Source of the DNA: CAZVFX01 sp964626565
GTDB lineage: Bacteria > Myxococcota_A > UBA9042 > CAIXZC01
Length of the DNA stretch: 6,212 nucleotides
Assembly: GCA_964626565.1 (NCBI GenBank)
Contig: CAZVFX010000234.1
Coordinates: 1 to 6,212 of the forward strand
Reading direction: 5' to 3'
The notes below the pieces were generated by a model. The model was not told where the DNA came from, made no database searches, and worked only from the letters and a program-made list of their open reading frames with translations. Positions 1 to 5,885 of the stretch are shown piece after piece. Position 1 is the stretch's first letter, and each line of letters begins with the position of its first letter. A program made the position numbers and the translations under genes.

Positions 1-649
1 TACGCTGCCCCGTGATGGCCGACCACAGGAGCTTCCCTGCTGAATAGAGGTCGGAACAAATGCTGACCTGACCTTCAGCCCCGGCTTCGCACTCGGGAGA
101 CATATAGTTCTGGGTGCCAACCCCTTCGTCCAGCAGGGTAATGGCCTCTTGTCCTTCTATTTGGCAGAGTCCGAAGTCGATGAGCTTGATGGTCCCGTCT
201 GGATACAGCAGTACGTTCCCCGGAGACAAGTCTCGGTGCACAACGGCAGGAGTACAGGACTCGCAGGCCACCAACACCTCGCAAATCTGTTCGAACAGGC
301 CCAGTGCTTTGAGGGTGTTGGACTGGAAGGGATTCTCATTCCCAAAGAGCACCTTTTCAAGAGGCTTTGCATCTTCAAACTGCTCCATCACGTAGAACTG
401 GAAGTCATCCACCGGTTCCGAGTGGTCAACGATCTGCACGATTCCGGGATCGTCAAGGGCCTTGATGGCAGCAATCTCTCGGTGGAAACGGTCGAGTGCC
501 TGTCCGGGCTGAGTCCTTCTGAGGACCTTCAGTGCCCACTTCCCTTGGAATTCACCATCGTTGTCGGTGACCAGATGTACCTGAGCCTGCCCACCTTCTC
601 CAATCGTCTTGCCCGTAGGCTGCCATCTCAGTCCTTTGGGAATCTTCAT
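1..649 (-). CDS. Hanks-type serine/threonine protein kinase, N-terminal part (C-terminus outside the window)
   Basis: Reverse-strand reading gives 216 residues of a eukaryotic-like protein kinase that phosphorylates Ser/Thr on protein targets. Visible landmarks in order are the glycine-rich loop GEGGQAQV (17-24), the ATP-binding lysine in ALKVL (Lys41), the C-helix glutamate in HREIAAI (Glu58), the catalytic loop HRDLSPGN (138-145), DFG (158-160), GTQNYMSPE at the end of the activation segment (178-186) and the helix F aspartate in DLYSAG (Asp200). The window cuts the gene after TGQR. One oddity is Ser142 where Ser/Thr kinases normally have the catalytic-loop lysine (HRDLKPxN). The ATG at 649-647 is preceded by GGAG at 657-660 with a 7-base gap, and only about 16 residues lie before the glycine loop. 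The gene follows the 981-residue lipoprotein gene by 81 bases on the same strand, which suggests co-transcription. Family assignment is secure. The substrate, any sensor domain and any membrane anchor cannot be seen. Confidence 0.95.
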   Translation of the reverse strand, partial: MKIPKGLRWQPTGKTIGEGGQAQVHLVTDNDGEFQGKWALKVLRRTQPGQALDRFHREIAAIKALDDPGIVQIVDHSEPVDDFQFYVMEQFEDAKPLEKVLFGNENPFQSNTLKALGLFEQICEVLVACESCTPAVVHRDLSPGNVLLYPDGTIKLIDFGLCQIEGQEAITLLDEGVGTQNYMSPECEAGAEGQVSICSDLYSAGKLLWSAITGQR

Positions 650-730
650 CGGCCAACTCCGTGATTGTCCTGTGCGGTGCCCCGTTCTTGCCGTTGCCCC
701 AGCGTTGTGGCGGGTGGCTGACTCCCGAGG
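650..730 (-). other. Short intergenic gap between lipoprotein and kinase genes
   Basis: These 81 bases separate the TAG stop of the large lipoprotein gene from the kinase ATG. I see the kinase ribosome binding site (GGAG, 657-660) but no convincing -35/-10 pair. There is also no hairpin followed by a T-run that would end the upstream transcript. A weak GGCTG/CAGCC inverted repeat lies close to the stop codon. The simplest reading is read-through, with the two genes in one operon. Confidence 0.5.
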
Positions 731-3676
731 CTACAGCCCCCACGTAAACGTGATTGAGTCGCCAGCCGTCCCCCATTCGTTGGTGTTGTTGGTTTCCAGA
801 GGGAATCCCGGTCGGGAGTTGACACCTGCGAGGTCACACCACCAGCCCTCCCGGTCCAACATATACACCTTCATATAGTCGCCCGGTGGGGCACCATACG
901 GGTAGATGGCAATCTGCCTGCCCGAGCCTTGATCCGACTTGCAGACAAAGATGAACTTCTCTCCCTCTGTGCTGGTGGCCTCGCACACTCCGGGATTCCA
1001 GTTGTTGTACGAAATCACGTCCTTCTCGGCAATAGCCTGCACCCATTTTCGAACACAACCAGTGTCCTCGAAGGTTGCTTCCCAATGGCCGTATCCGGGC
1101 ATCGGTGCCACCATATTTGCCACTATCTCTACAGTGGTCGGCTCCGTTGGCATAGCGGCAACGATCTGCGCCATCGTCTCCCAGATGTCCCCTCCGCACG
1201 CACCCGTCTGCGGGTCGGTCCACCCCATCGTTGTGGGTACCTGCTCCCCCTTGCACTCCCCACTGCACCCATCCCCGTCCACCGTGTTCCCGTCATCGCA
1301 CTCTTCCCACGGAGCCTGCTGGCCGTCACCGCAGGTGGCCGCATCCGGGGACGTGCCGTAGCAATCGTCGGGTTCCCATTCGACTTGATAGGCGTTCCCT
1401 ACGTGCGCATTGCTTGATGAATCCACCACCGACCCTCCGGTCCCCTCATCGAAGTGCCAAAGGCCAACAGTATGATTGTCGGGAGTATGGCGTCGGGCTG
1501 GCACAAAGGTGTCAGCGTATCGAACAACCGACGACACCCGCAGTTCATCCATTCGTCCGTGATGCCACGATTTGATGCCACCATTGTCGTTCGCCGTCGC
1601 ACCGACTATTGTTGTTGTCGTGGTGGGCAGAACCACGACACCAGACTTCTCGCTCAACAGCTTCCCGTCCAACCACACCTTAGATTGCCCAGCATCGACG
1701 GTCCACGCAATGTGCCGCCACCCCGTGCCACTGAGTGGAACATCAGTCCAGTGGTCCACCGAACTGAAGGCAGCAACTGCAATCTGGTCCCCCTTCGGAC
1801 CAAAGGCCCACCCCTTGTTGCCGTTTCCTCGGTGGTAAACTTGCACCGTTTCCGCCTCGGCGTCCAGACGTGTCCAAGCCTCAACTGTAAATGGCGTACC
1901 AACTAGAGACAGAGACTTCTCAGGATTGTCCAGAATCTCAATGTAAGGTCCGGTCTGTTCAGGCACATAGAGGTAGTTCAGGCTGGAACATCCCTCGCAC
2001 CCGTCACACATCGTCCCGTTACCATCATCGCATTCCTCTCCGGGGTCCAGTGCTCCGTTCCCGCACACCTGCTCAACACACTCACCGCCCACGCAGCCCT
2101 TGCCCTCATCGGCACAGTCCTTGAACTCCACCAGTGCGGCTCCCACCTCATCGCACTCCATCACCTTAGTGCCCTGACAGGTCTTCTCATTCGGCACACA
2201 CTCCAAATCCGCACAGGCAGCGGCATTGCCATCCTCGCCGCAGTACTGGTCATCCCCACAGACCTCCAGTTCCTGCTCGACCGTGCCCGTGGCATCACAC
2301 TGCATAACCGTATTTCCATCACAGTAAGAGGTGTTGGCAGCACAGATGACAGGCTTGCAGGCCCCGCCCACACAGACATTGTCCCCGCAGGCGATTTCAT
2401 TGGCTACGGCATTGCCCTTGCCGTTGCAGACCTTGGCCGTGTTGTCCTCGCAGAAGGCCTCTGCTGGGGTACAGATCCACGGGAGACACTGTACGGCTGC
2501 ATCTCCCTCATCACAGAAATGTTCAGCCGGGCAGGCTTCCGTCGTGGAACTCATCCCGTCATTGGCGCAAACGGCCTTCGTGAAGTTGTCCTCGCAGAAG
2601 TTTTCGTTGGGCGGGCACTCGGTATCGATGCAGGCCCCGGCGAAGCAGTGCTGGCCCTTCTCAGCACAATCTTCTTCGTACTGGATGGCCGACCCCTTGT
2701 CGTTGCAGACCTGATATACCTCGCCGTTGCAGGACACCGTGCCCGGATCACAAACCTGGGGGGAACAGGCACCGTCTTCGCAGTAGTGTTCGGACTCGCA
2801 GGGCGCAACTGTACTGGACATGCCATTTTCGGAACAGACCGCCGCCGTGAAATCGTCGTGGCACCAAGTGGAGTTGGGGTCGCATTCCTGCTCCACGCAC
2901 TCTCCCTGATAGCAGACCTTTCCGTCTTCCTCGCAGTCTGCGGTGTCGATGACCTCCTTGCCAATGGGGTCGCAGGTGAGCAGCAGATTCTCTTCACAGT
3001 AGAGCTTGCCCGGAGGACAAACCTGGGCGTGACATTGTCCATCGTCGCAGTACTGGGTGTCGGTGCAGGTCTCGGTCACTTCTTCGGCACTGCCTTCGTC
3101 GTTGCACGTGACCACGTCCAGGCCGTCGCAGTGCGACTCGCCAGCCGTACAGATGTCGTCCACGCAATACGTTTCGAGGCAAAACTGTTCGTCCGGACAT
3201 TCCTCAGGGCCAAGGCACTCGACACACTTCCCGGCATCCTTGTCGCAAACCATGTTCATGCTCTTGCAGTCGATGTCGGACGTGCAGTCAAACTCCTCGT
3301 GGCACTCGTGGTCTGCACCACAGACCTGCTCCTCAGGGCAGTCCTCATCACCCACACAGACCACGCAGTTGCCCGCTTCCTTATCGCAGACAAGATCACC
3401 GGGACAGTCCTTGGTGGAGTCGCAAGGCGTGGGTATGCACTGGCCCTCGTCCGTACACGTCTCCAGTTGGAAGGCGCAGGTGCCGCAGCTATCGTCGCAC
3501 CCGTCCGATCCGCATTGTTTGTCCTGGCAGTTGGGCGTACAGATCTCTTTCCCGCCGTCTACTGTCTCTTGCGCTTGTGGCAAGTCCATCGCATCTACGG
3601 TGATGACCGGCTTGGTTTCGCTGCCGCATCCGACTACGAAAAGAACGACTGTCACGTACAGAAGTGCTTTGCTCAT
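731..3676 (-). CDS. Large cysteine-rich surface lipoprotein with eight tandem repeats and a LamG-like domain
   Basis: This 981-residue protein has about 88 cysteines. It starts with a short hydrophobic signal and a lipobox, VVGC, so Cys17 is the likely lipidated residue. Position +2 is Gly, not Asp, which is compatible with outer-membrane or surface placement. Next comes a CG-DGC cysteine module (46-67), two related cysteine units with VCDK(E/D)AG (85-175) and eight tandem six-cysteine units (176-537). These are followed by a DUF4215-type repeat (538-563, GEECDDGN), a LamG/concanavalin-like region (about 575-765, with FTVEAW, GWRHIAWTVD, VWLDGKLL, MDELRVS and VGLWHFDEG), a second DUF4215-type repeat (782-808), and about 170 unrecognised C-terminal residues. 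The ATG at 3676-3674 has GAGG at 3682-3685, 5 bases away, and a promoter further upstream. The kinase gene lies downstream on the same strand. LamG domains often bind glycans or proteins, so an adhesive or recognition role is inferred, not shown. Confidence 0.93.
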   Translation of the reverse strand: MSKALLYVTVVLFVVGCGSETKPVITVDAMDLPQAQETVDGGKEICTPNCQDKQCGSDGCDDSCGTCAFQLETCTDEGQCIPTPCDSTKDCPGDLVCDKEAGNCVVCVGDEDCPEEQVCGADHECHEEFDCTSDIDCKSMNMVCDKDAGKCVECLGPEECPDEQFCLETYCVDDICTAGESHCDGLDVVTCNDEGSAEEVTETCTDTQYCDDGQCHAQVCPPGKLYCEENLLLTCDPIGKEVIDTADCEEDGKVCYQGECVEQECDPNSTWCHDDFTAAVCSENGMSSTVAPCESEHYCEDGACSPQVCDPGTVSCNGEVYQVCNDKGSAIQYEEDCAEKGQHCFAGACIDTECPPNENFCEDNFTKAVCANDGMSSTTEACPAEHFCDEGDAAVQCLPWICTPAEAFCEDNTAKVCNGKGNAVANEIACGDNVCVGGACKPVICAANTSYCDGNTVMQCDATGTVEQELEVCGDDQYCGEDGNAAACADLECVPNEKTCQGTKVMECDEVGAALVEFKDCADEGKGCVGGECVEQVCGNGALDPGEECDDGNGTMCDGCEGCSSLNYLYVPEQTGPYIEILDNPEKSLSLVGTPFTVEAWTRLDAEAETVQVYHRGNGNKGWAFGPKGDQIAVAAFSSVDHWTDVPLSGTGWRHIAWTVDAGQSKVWLDGKLLSEKSGVVVLPTTTTTIVGATANDNGGIKSWHHGRMDELRVSSVVRYADTFVPARRHTPDNHTVGLWHFDEGTGGSVVDSSSNAHVGNAYQVEWEPDDCYGTSPDAATCGDGQQAPWEECDDGNTVDGDGCSGECKGEQVPTTMGWTDPQTGACGGDIWETMAQIVAAMPTEPTTVEIVANMVAPMPGYGHWEATFEDTGCVRKWVQAIAEKDVISYNNWNPGVCEATSTEGEKFIFVCKSDQGSGRQIAIYPYGAPPGDYMKVYMLDREGWWCDLAGVNSRPGFPLETNNTNEWGTAGDSITFTWGL
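2066..3151 (-). repeat. Eight tandem 43-48 residue six-cysteine units inside the large lipoprotein
   Basis: Residues 176-537 divide into eight consecutive units starting at residues 176, 220, 265, 309, 354, 402, 445 and 493. Each follows roughly C-x6-C-x(6-8)-C-x(11-13)-C-x(5-7)-C-x(4-8)-C. The second cysteine is often followed by an acidic or Asn-containing run, and the third is often followed by a short turn containing Gly. Units 3 and 5 are the closest pair (DDFTAAVCSENGMSST against EDNFTKAVCANDGMSST). Units 2, 4 and 8 share a different ending with a GxxCxxGxC arrangement. This suggests growth by duplication of pairs as well as single units. With six cysteines per unit, three disulfides per repeat and a rod-like stalk are plausible inferences. 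Confidence 0.88.
3152..3424 (-). repeat. Two tandem cysteine units with VCDKxAGxCVxC
   Basis: Residues 85-130 and 131-175 of the large lipoprotein are two diverged copies of a unit of about 45 residues. Shared features are DC near the start, VCDK(E/D)AG followed by (N/K)CV(V/E)C, then CP(E/D)EQ(V/F)C. They lie between the N-terminal CG-DGC module and the eight-unit array and have a different cysteine pattern from the array. The function is unknown. Confidence 0.8.
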
Positions 3677-3712
3677 GCTGACCTCACGACTCGGATTCCA
3701 GGTTCACCAACA

Positions 3713-3741
3713 ACTGTACCCTTGAGGTCGATGACTTTCAA
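3713..3741 (-). promoter_or_regulatory. Sigma70-like promoter for the large lipoprotein (and probably the kinase)
   Basis: On the reverse strand, TTGAAA (3741-3736, 5 of 6 to the -35 consensus) is separated by exactly 17 bases from TACAGT (3718-3713, 4 of 6 to the -10 consensus). The predicted start near 3706 gives a leader of about 30 bases containing the GAGG ribosome binding site at 3682-3685. Spacing and placement are good. No operator is apparent. Confidence 0.6.
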
Positions 3742-3774
3742 CGATGACGGTGGGACGGCGGTGAGTTTGTATGC

Positions 3775-3803
3775 TGGACGCAGACAGAACGAGCCGATAC
3801 ACT
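3775..3803 (+). promoter_or_regulatory. Candidate promoter for the DUF1353-like gene
   Basis: TGGACG (3775-3780) and TACACT (3798-3803) are 17 bases apart, and each matches its sigma70 hexamer at 4 of 6 positions. The start would fall near 3810, just ahead of the GGAGG at 3813-3817. This is weaker than the divergent promoter on the other strand and may be a chance match. Confidence 0.35.
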
Positions 3804-3825
3804 CTTGCCCACGGAGGAACCCGAC

Positions 3826-4257
3826 ATGACCGACAGCGAGCAAGCCTGCTACCGAAAGCTCAGGAAATACAAGTACCAGCTTGTCCAGGACTACAGGGTC
3901 ACCATCGCCATCACGGGAAAGACCATCGACCCAGGCTACATCGCCTTGAACTCGGACGGCGAGTTGACGGTCAAGGACAGGTACGCCTGGGACGGGCCAA
4001 GCGGCCCCACCATCGATACCCGGTCCTTCATGCGTGGGTCTCTTGTCCACGACGCCCTCTATCAGTTGATGCGCCTGGGCCAACTTGAACATGAAGATCA
4101 CCGAGAGTACGCCGACGACCTGCTGAAACAGATGTGCGTCGATGATGGCATGTGGAAGGTGAGGGCTGCGTGGGTGCACTGGGCCGTCAGGAAGTTCGGG
4201 GGGCGGTTTGCGAAGCCGACTCCGGGGTCGGGAGATGAGATTATCTGTGTTCCTTGA
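3826..4257 (+). CDS. DUF1353-like phage-associated protein, 143 residues
   Basis: The sequence fits the DUF1353 family, small proteins of unknown function found in phages, prophages and some bacterial chromosomes. Landmarks are RYAWDGPSGP (52-61), matching the family's GYxWDGxSxP signature, then LVHDALY (73-79), the acidic helix EYADDLL (94-100) and WAVRKFGG (119-126) near the end. The length is typical of the family. There is no signal peptide or membrane segment. The ATG at 3826 is chosen because GGAGG at 3813-3817 sits 8 bases upstream; an in-frame TTG at 3805 would overlap no better signal. The gene is divergent from the large lipoprotein gene and 123 bases upstream of the second cysteine-rich gene. 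It is the only phage-like gene here and is consistent with the attachment-like sequence downstream. The family is likely but the biochemical role is unknown. Confidence 0.85.
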   Translation: MTDSEQACYRKLRKYKYQLVQDYRVTIAITGKTIDPGYIALNSDGELTVKDRYAWDGPSGPTIDTRSFMRGSLVHDALYQLMRLGQLEHEDHREYADDLLKQMCVDDGMWKVRAAWVHWAVRKFGGRFAKPTPGSGDEIICVP

Positions 4258-4380
4258 AGTTCGGGTTGTTCACTCCCCCAATCGTACCACGCTCCTTATC
4301 GACTCATCGTGAAGACCGTCGTTGCGCAACCTCCCGTCAATCCTTACAATCAGTGTTGTTGGGAAACACTGGAGGCAAGC
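4258..4380 (+). other. Intergenic region with promoter signals
   Basis: These 123 bases lie between the DUF1353-like gene and the second cysteine-rich gene. They hold a perfect 10-base palindrome GTTGCGCAAC (4321-4330), a candidate -10 element and a GGAGG ribosome binding site (4371-4375). I see no terminator for the upstream gene. Confidence 0.5.
4322..4350 (+). promoter_or_regulatory. Candidate promoter overlapping a TTGCGCAA palindrome
   Basis: TACAAT (4345-4350) matches the -10 consensus at 5 of 6 positions. Seventeen bases upstream lies TTGCGC (4322-4327), which matches only TTG of the -35. The -35 position falls inside the palindrome GTTGCGCAAC, so a regulator bound there could block or replace -35 recognition. 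The predicted start near 4357 leaves a leader of about 24 bases with GGAGG 5 bases before the ATG at 4381. Confidence 0.45.
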
Positions 4381-5664
4381 ATGAAGATGCGCTGGACACT
4401 GGGGTTCGTGGCCCTCGTCCTGGCCTTGTCGCTGTCATGCAGTGGAGACAAGGTCAAGGTGGGCGACGATGCGGGGACGGGTGACACGGTCGAGGTTATG
4501 TCGAGTGAGGCGGTGGAAGCGACCGTGGAACCTGACGCTTGCGTTCCGCAGTGTACTATCCTGGACGGTGAGTATGCGCTGAAGTGCGGAGTATCGGATG
4601 GCTGCGGTGGTTCCTGTAGCTGCCCATCAAGTCACGAATGTGTTGACGATGACAGCGACCCGCCGTTTTGCTTCGACTTCGATGCCGACTGCAAGGAGAT
4701 CTGTGCGGGAAAGTGGGGTGCGGGGACGGGAGCGGAGTGTGGGTTCATCCAGGCATTTATGATCAATTCCATGAGCGACAAGACCCTGTGCGACTGCGGG
4801 GCTTGTCCCGATGGTCAAGTTTGCATCAGTGAAGACGAGATTGACGGTGGCTACTGCTGTACTCCCGACTGCGACGGCAGAGAATGTTGGGATAACGGTT
4901 GCGGTGGGAGTTGCGGGACATGTCCCGAGACCAGTCCTGTTTGCGTTTGCGACGAGGACGACTGCTCGGAAACCGCCTGCACCAACTGTCCTCCCGAATG
5001 CGAAGCACCGAATGGCGAATGCGACTCTGCCCTTTGTGAACTGCCTTGCACTTCTTACTGCGACGGAAAAGAGTGCGGCGGCGATGGCTGCGGCGGGATT
5101 TGTGGGGAATGTCCAGAGGGCTACGAGTGCAAAGCCGGCACCTGCGAGGAAGAGGGCGGGTGTGTGCCCGATTGCGTGGTGAAGGACGACTGGGACGAGT
5201 ACCTTTCCGAATGTGGTACCCCTGACGGTTGTGGCGGTACGTGCGGGCCTTGCGAACCGGACGAAGTCTGCGCCTTGGCCGACTTCGCTGAAATCGGGAT
5301 CTGCTTCAATTCCGATGAGAACTGCCCTGGAATATGCGAGTTTGAAGAGGCTGAGTGCGGAAGCGTTTGGGCGGGGTTTGTCTGGCCCGACTGCGAATGC
5401 GGTGAGTGCGCTGGTGAGCAGGAAACCTGCGTCAACAACAAGTGTGTTTGCCAACCCGACTGCCAGGACAAAGAGTGCGGGCCGGATGGTTGCGGTGGAA
5501 GCTGTGGAGACTGCGCCTGCTGCGACTTCATTTGCGAGTATGGGCAGTGCCAGTGTCTCTGCCACTGCGACTGCACGGGCAAGGAATGCGGCCCCAACGG
5601 TTGCGGGGGCGTTTGCGGGACATGCCCTGAAGGGAAGACCTGCACAGGGGGCGTGTGCGAGTGA
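4381..5664 (+). CDS. Cysteine-rich exported protein, probable lipoprotein, with internal duplication
   Basis: This 427-residue protein has about 75 cysteines, roughly one residue in six. It has a basic N-terminus (MKMRW), a hydrophobic stretch (6-19) and Cys20 in LSLSC followed by SGDK. The lipobox is imperfect because the -3 residue is Ser, so lipidation is probable but not certain. A low-complexity acidic linker (about 23-52) follows. The rest is built of cysteine modules, six of which share a core like CG-x-DGCGG-x-CG-x-C (centred near 75, 174, 237, 284, 371 and 408). Two others (about 98-159 and 309-356) are a different type. The order repeats, giving two halves (54-255 and 261-427). No enzyme domain is visible. 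The ATG at 4381 is chosen for GGAGG at 4371-4375. A longer GTG-started reading from 4309 would put 24 polar residues ahead of the signal peptide and is unlikely. A surface or adhesive role is inferred only. Confidence 0.9.
   Translation: MKMRWTLGFVALVLALSLSCSGDKVKVGDDAGTGDTVEVMSSEAVEATVEPDACVPQCTILDGEYALKCGVSDGCGGSCSCPSSHECVDDDSDPPFCFDFDADCKEICAGKWGAGTGAECGFIQAFMINSMSDKTLCDCGACPDGQVCISEDEIDGGYCCTPDCDGRECWDNGCGGSCGTCPETSPVCVCDEDDCSETACTNCPPECEAPNGECDSALCELPCTSYCDGKECGGDGCGGICGECPEGYECKAGTCEEEGGCVPDCVVKDDWDEYLSECGTPDGCGGTCGPCEPDEVCALADFAEIGICFNSDENCPGICEFEEAECGSVWAGFVWPDCECGECAGEQETCVNNKCVCQPDCQDKECGPDGCGGSCGDCACCDFICEYGQCQCLCHCDCTGKECGPNGCGGVCGTCPEGKTCTGGVCE
4540..5661 (+). repeat. Two-fold duplication of a four-module cysteine block
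   Basis: The first half (residues 54-255) and second half (261-427) show the same module order. Each starts with a long module with an insert (CVPQCTILDGEYALKCG against CVPDCVVKDDWDEYLSECG). A second-type module follows (DCKEICAGKWGAGTGAECG against NCPGICEFEEAECGSVWAG), then a short CG-DGCGG module, a variable cysteine-rich linker, and a final short module containing CDGKECGGDGCGG or CTGKECGPNGCGG. The linker is about 40 residues in the first copy and under 20 in the second, which accounts for most of the length difference. Confidence 0.78.
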
Positions 5665-5725
5665 GGGGGCACTGGAGTGGCGTTGAGGAAGACCGGACGC
5701 TCGTCGCCAAGATGTACTCTTGAGC

Positions 5726-5796
5726 AGTGTGCCGGTTTTGTGCCAGAACGGGGTTTGAACTGGCACGATACCGGCACAAAGTGGCACAAAGTGCCA
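5726..5796. repeat. Six-copy TGGCAC-type repeat cluster in both orientations
   Basis: Copies of the core GGCAC or its complement GTGCC lie at 5729-5733 and 5740-5744 (reverse), 5762-5766, 5773-5777 and 5783-5787 (forward), and 5791-5795 (reverse). Neighbouring same-direction copies are 10-11 bases apart, about one helical turn. Four extend to TGGCAC/GTGCCA, and several continue as GGCACAAA. The set also forms a nested inverted repeat: TGTGCCGGT (5728-5736) with ACCGGCACA (5770-5778), then GTGCCA (5740-5745) with TGGCAC (5761-5766). A separate perfect hairpin TGGCAC-AAA-GTGCCA lies at 5782-5796. No T-run follows, so it is not a standard terminator. Phased binding sites for a DNA-binding protein are the preferred reading. 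Confidence 0.7.
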
Positions 5797-5861
5797 AATC
5801 GCAACCGGCTGCAATCATAGAACTTCCATGATTTCGTGAGGTTAGCCGTGGCGGTCGGGAC

Positions 5862-5885
5862 GGGTTCGACTCCCGCCGCCTCCAC
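5862..5885 (+). mobile_element. Putative attachment site: 3' end of a tmRNA or tRNA gene without its 5' half
   Basis: The segment has a T-loop TTCGACT (5865-5871) flanked by CGGG (5861-5864) and CCCG (5872-5875), then an acceptor-like strand CGCCTCC (5877-5883) and discriminator A (5884). This closely resembles the ends of bacterial tmRNA genes, as in GGGTTCAACTCCCGCC followed by a CTCCA end. No GGAGGCG partner strand is found at the distance needed for a tRNA. The fifth T-stem pair (5860 with 5876) is an A-C mismatch, and CCA is replaced by a CTC continuation. Such orphan 3' ends are what tyrosine integrases leave at the far end of elements inserted in tRNA or tmRNA genes. By orientation, the element would lie to the left. 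An eroded gene is the alternative. Confidence 0.5.

Noticed and set aside
2066..3151. CRISPR array or DNA-level tandem repeat
   Set aside because: The periodicity is at the protein level, with diverged DNA and no identical repeats or unique spacers. It is a coding repeat.
2519..3829. Long plus-strand open frame of about 436 codons opposite the large lipoprotein gene
   Set aside because: Cysteine codons TGC/TGT read on the other strand as GCA/ACA, and the biased composition removes stops. The translation is Ala/Val/Thr-rich without a family match, and it lies opposite a clear domain-bearing gene.
4309..4380. Upstream GTG start for the second cysteine-rich gene
   Set aside because: It would add 24 polar residues before a classical signal peptide. 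The ATG at 4381 has GGAGG five bases upstream.
5761..5776. Sigma54-type promoter (TGGCACG with GC at the -12 position)
   Set aside because: The -24 half is a perfect match and the GC spacing is right, but the -12 element reads CGGCA in place of TTGCA. No gene starts within a normal distance downstream. The match is better explained by the repeat cluster.
5728..5796. Rho-independent terminator for the second cysteine-rich gene
   Set aside because: The inverted repeats are strong, but no run of T follows on the plus strand, and the repeat spacing fits protein binding better.
4627..5814. Long minus-strand open frame of about 395 codons opposite the second cysteine-rich gene
   Set aside because: It has the same composition effect as above. 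Its translation is low-complexity Ala/Val/Thr-rich and lacks a good ribosome binding site, while the plus strand has a signal peptide and ordered modules.
5121..5885. Minus-strand open frame of 254 codons rich in Ser, Pro and His
   Set aside because: It is a shadow of the cysteine-rich gene (GGC/TGC codons reversed) that runs through the attachment-like site. No family or start signal is apparent.
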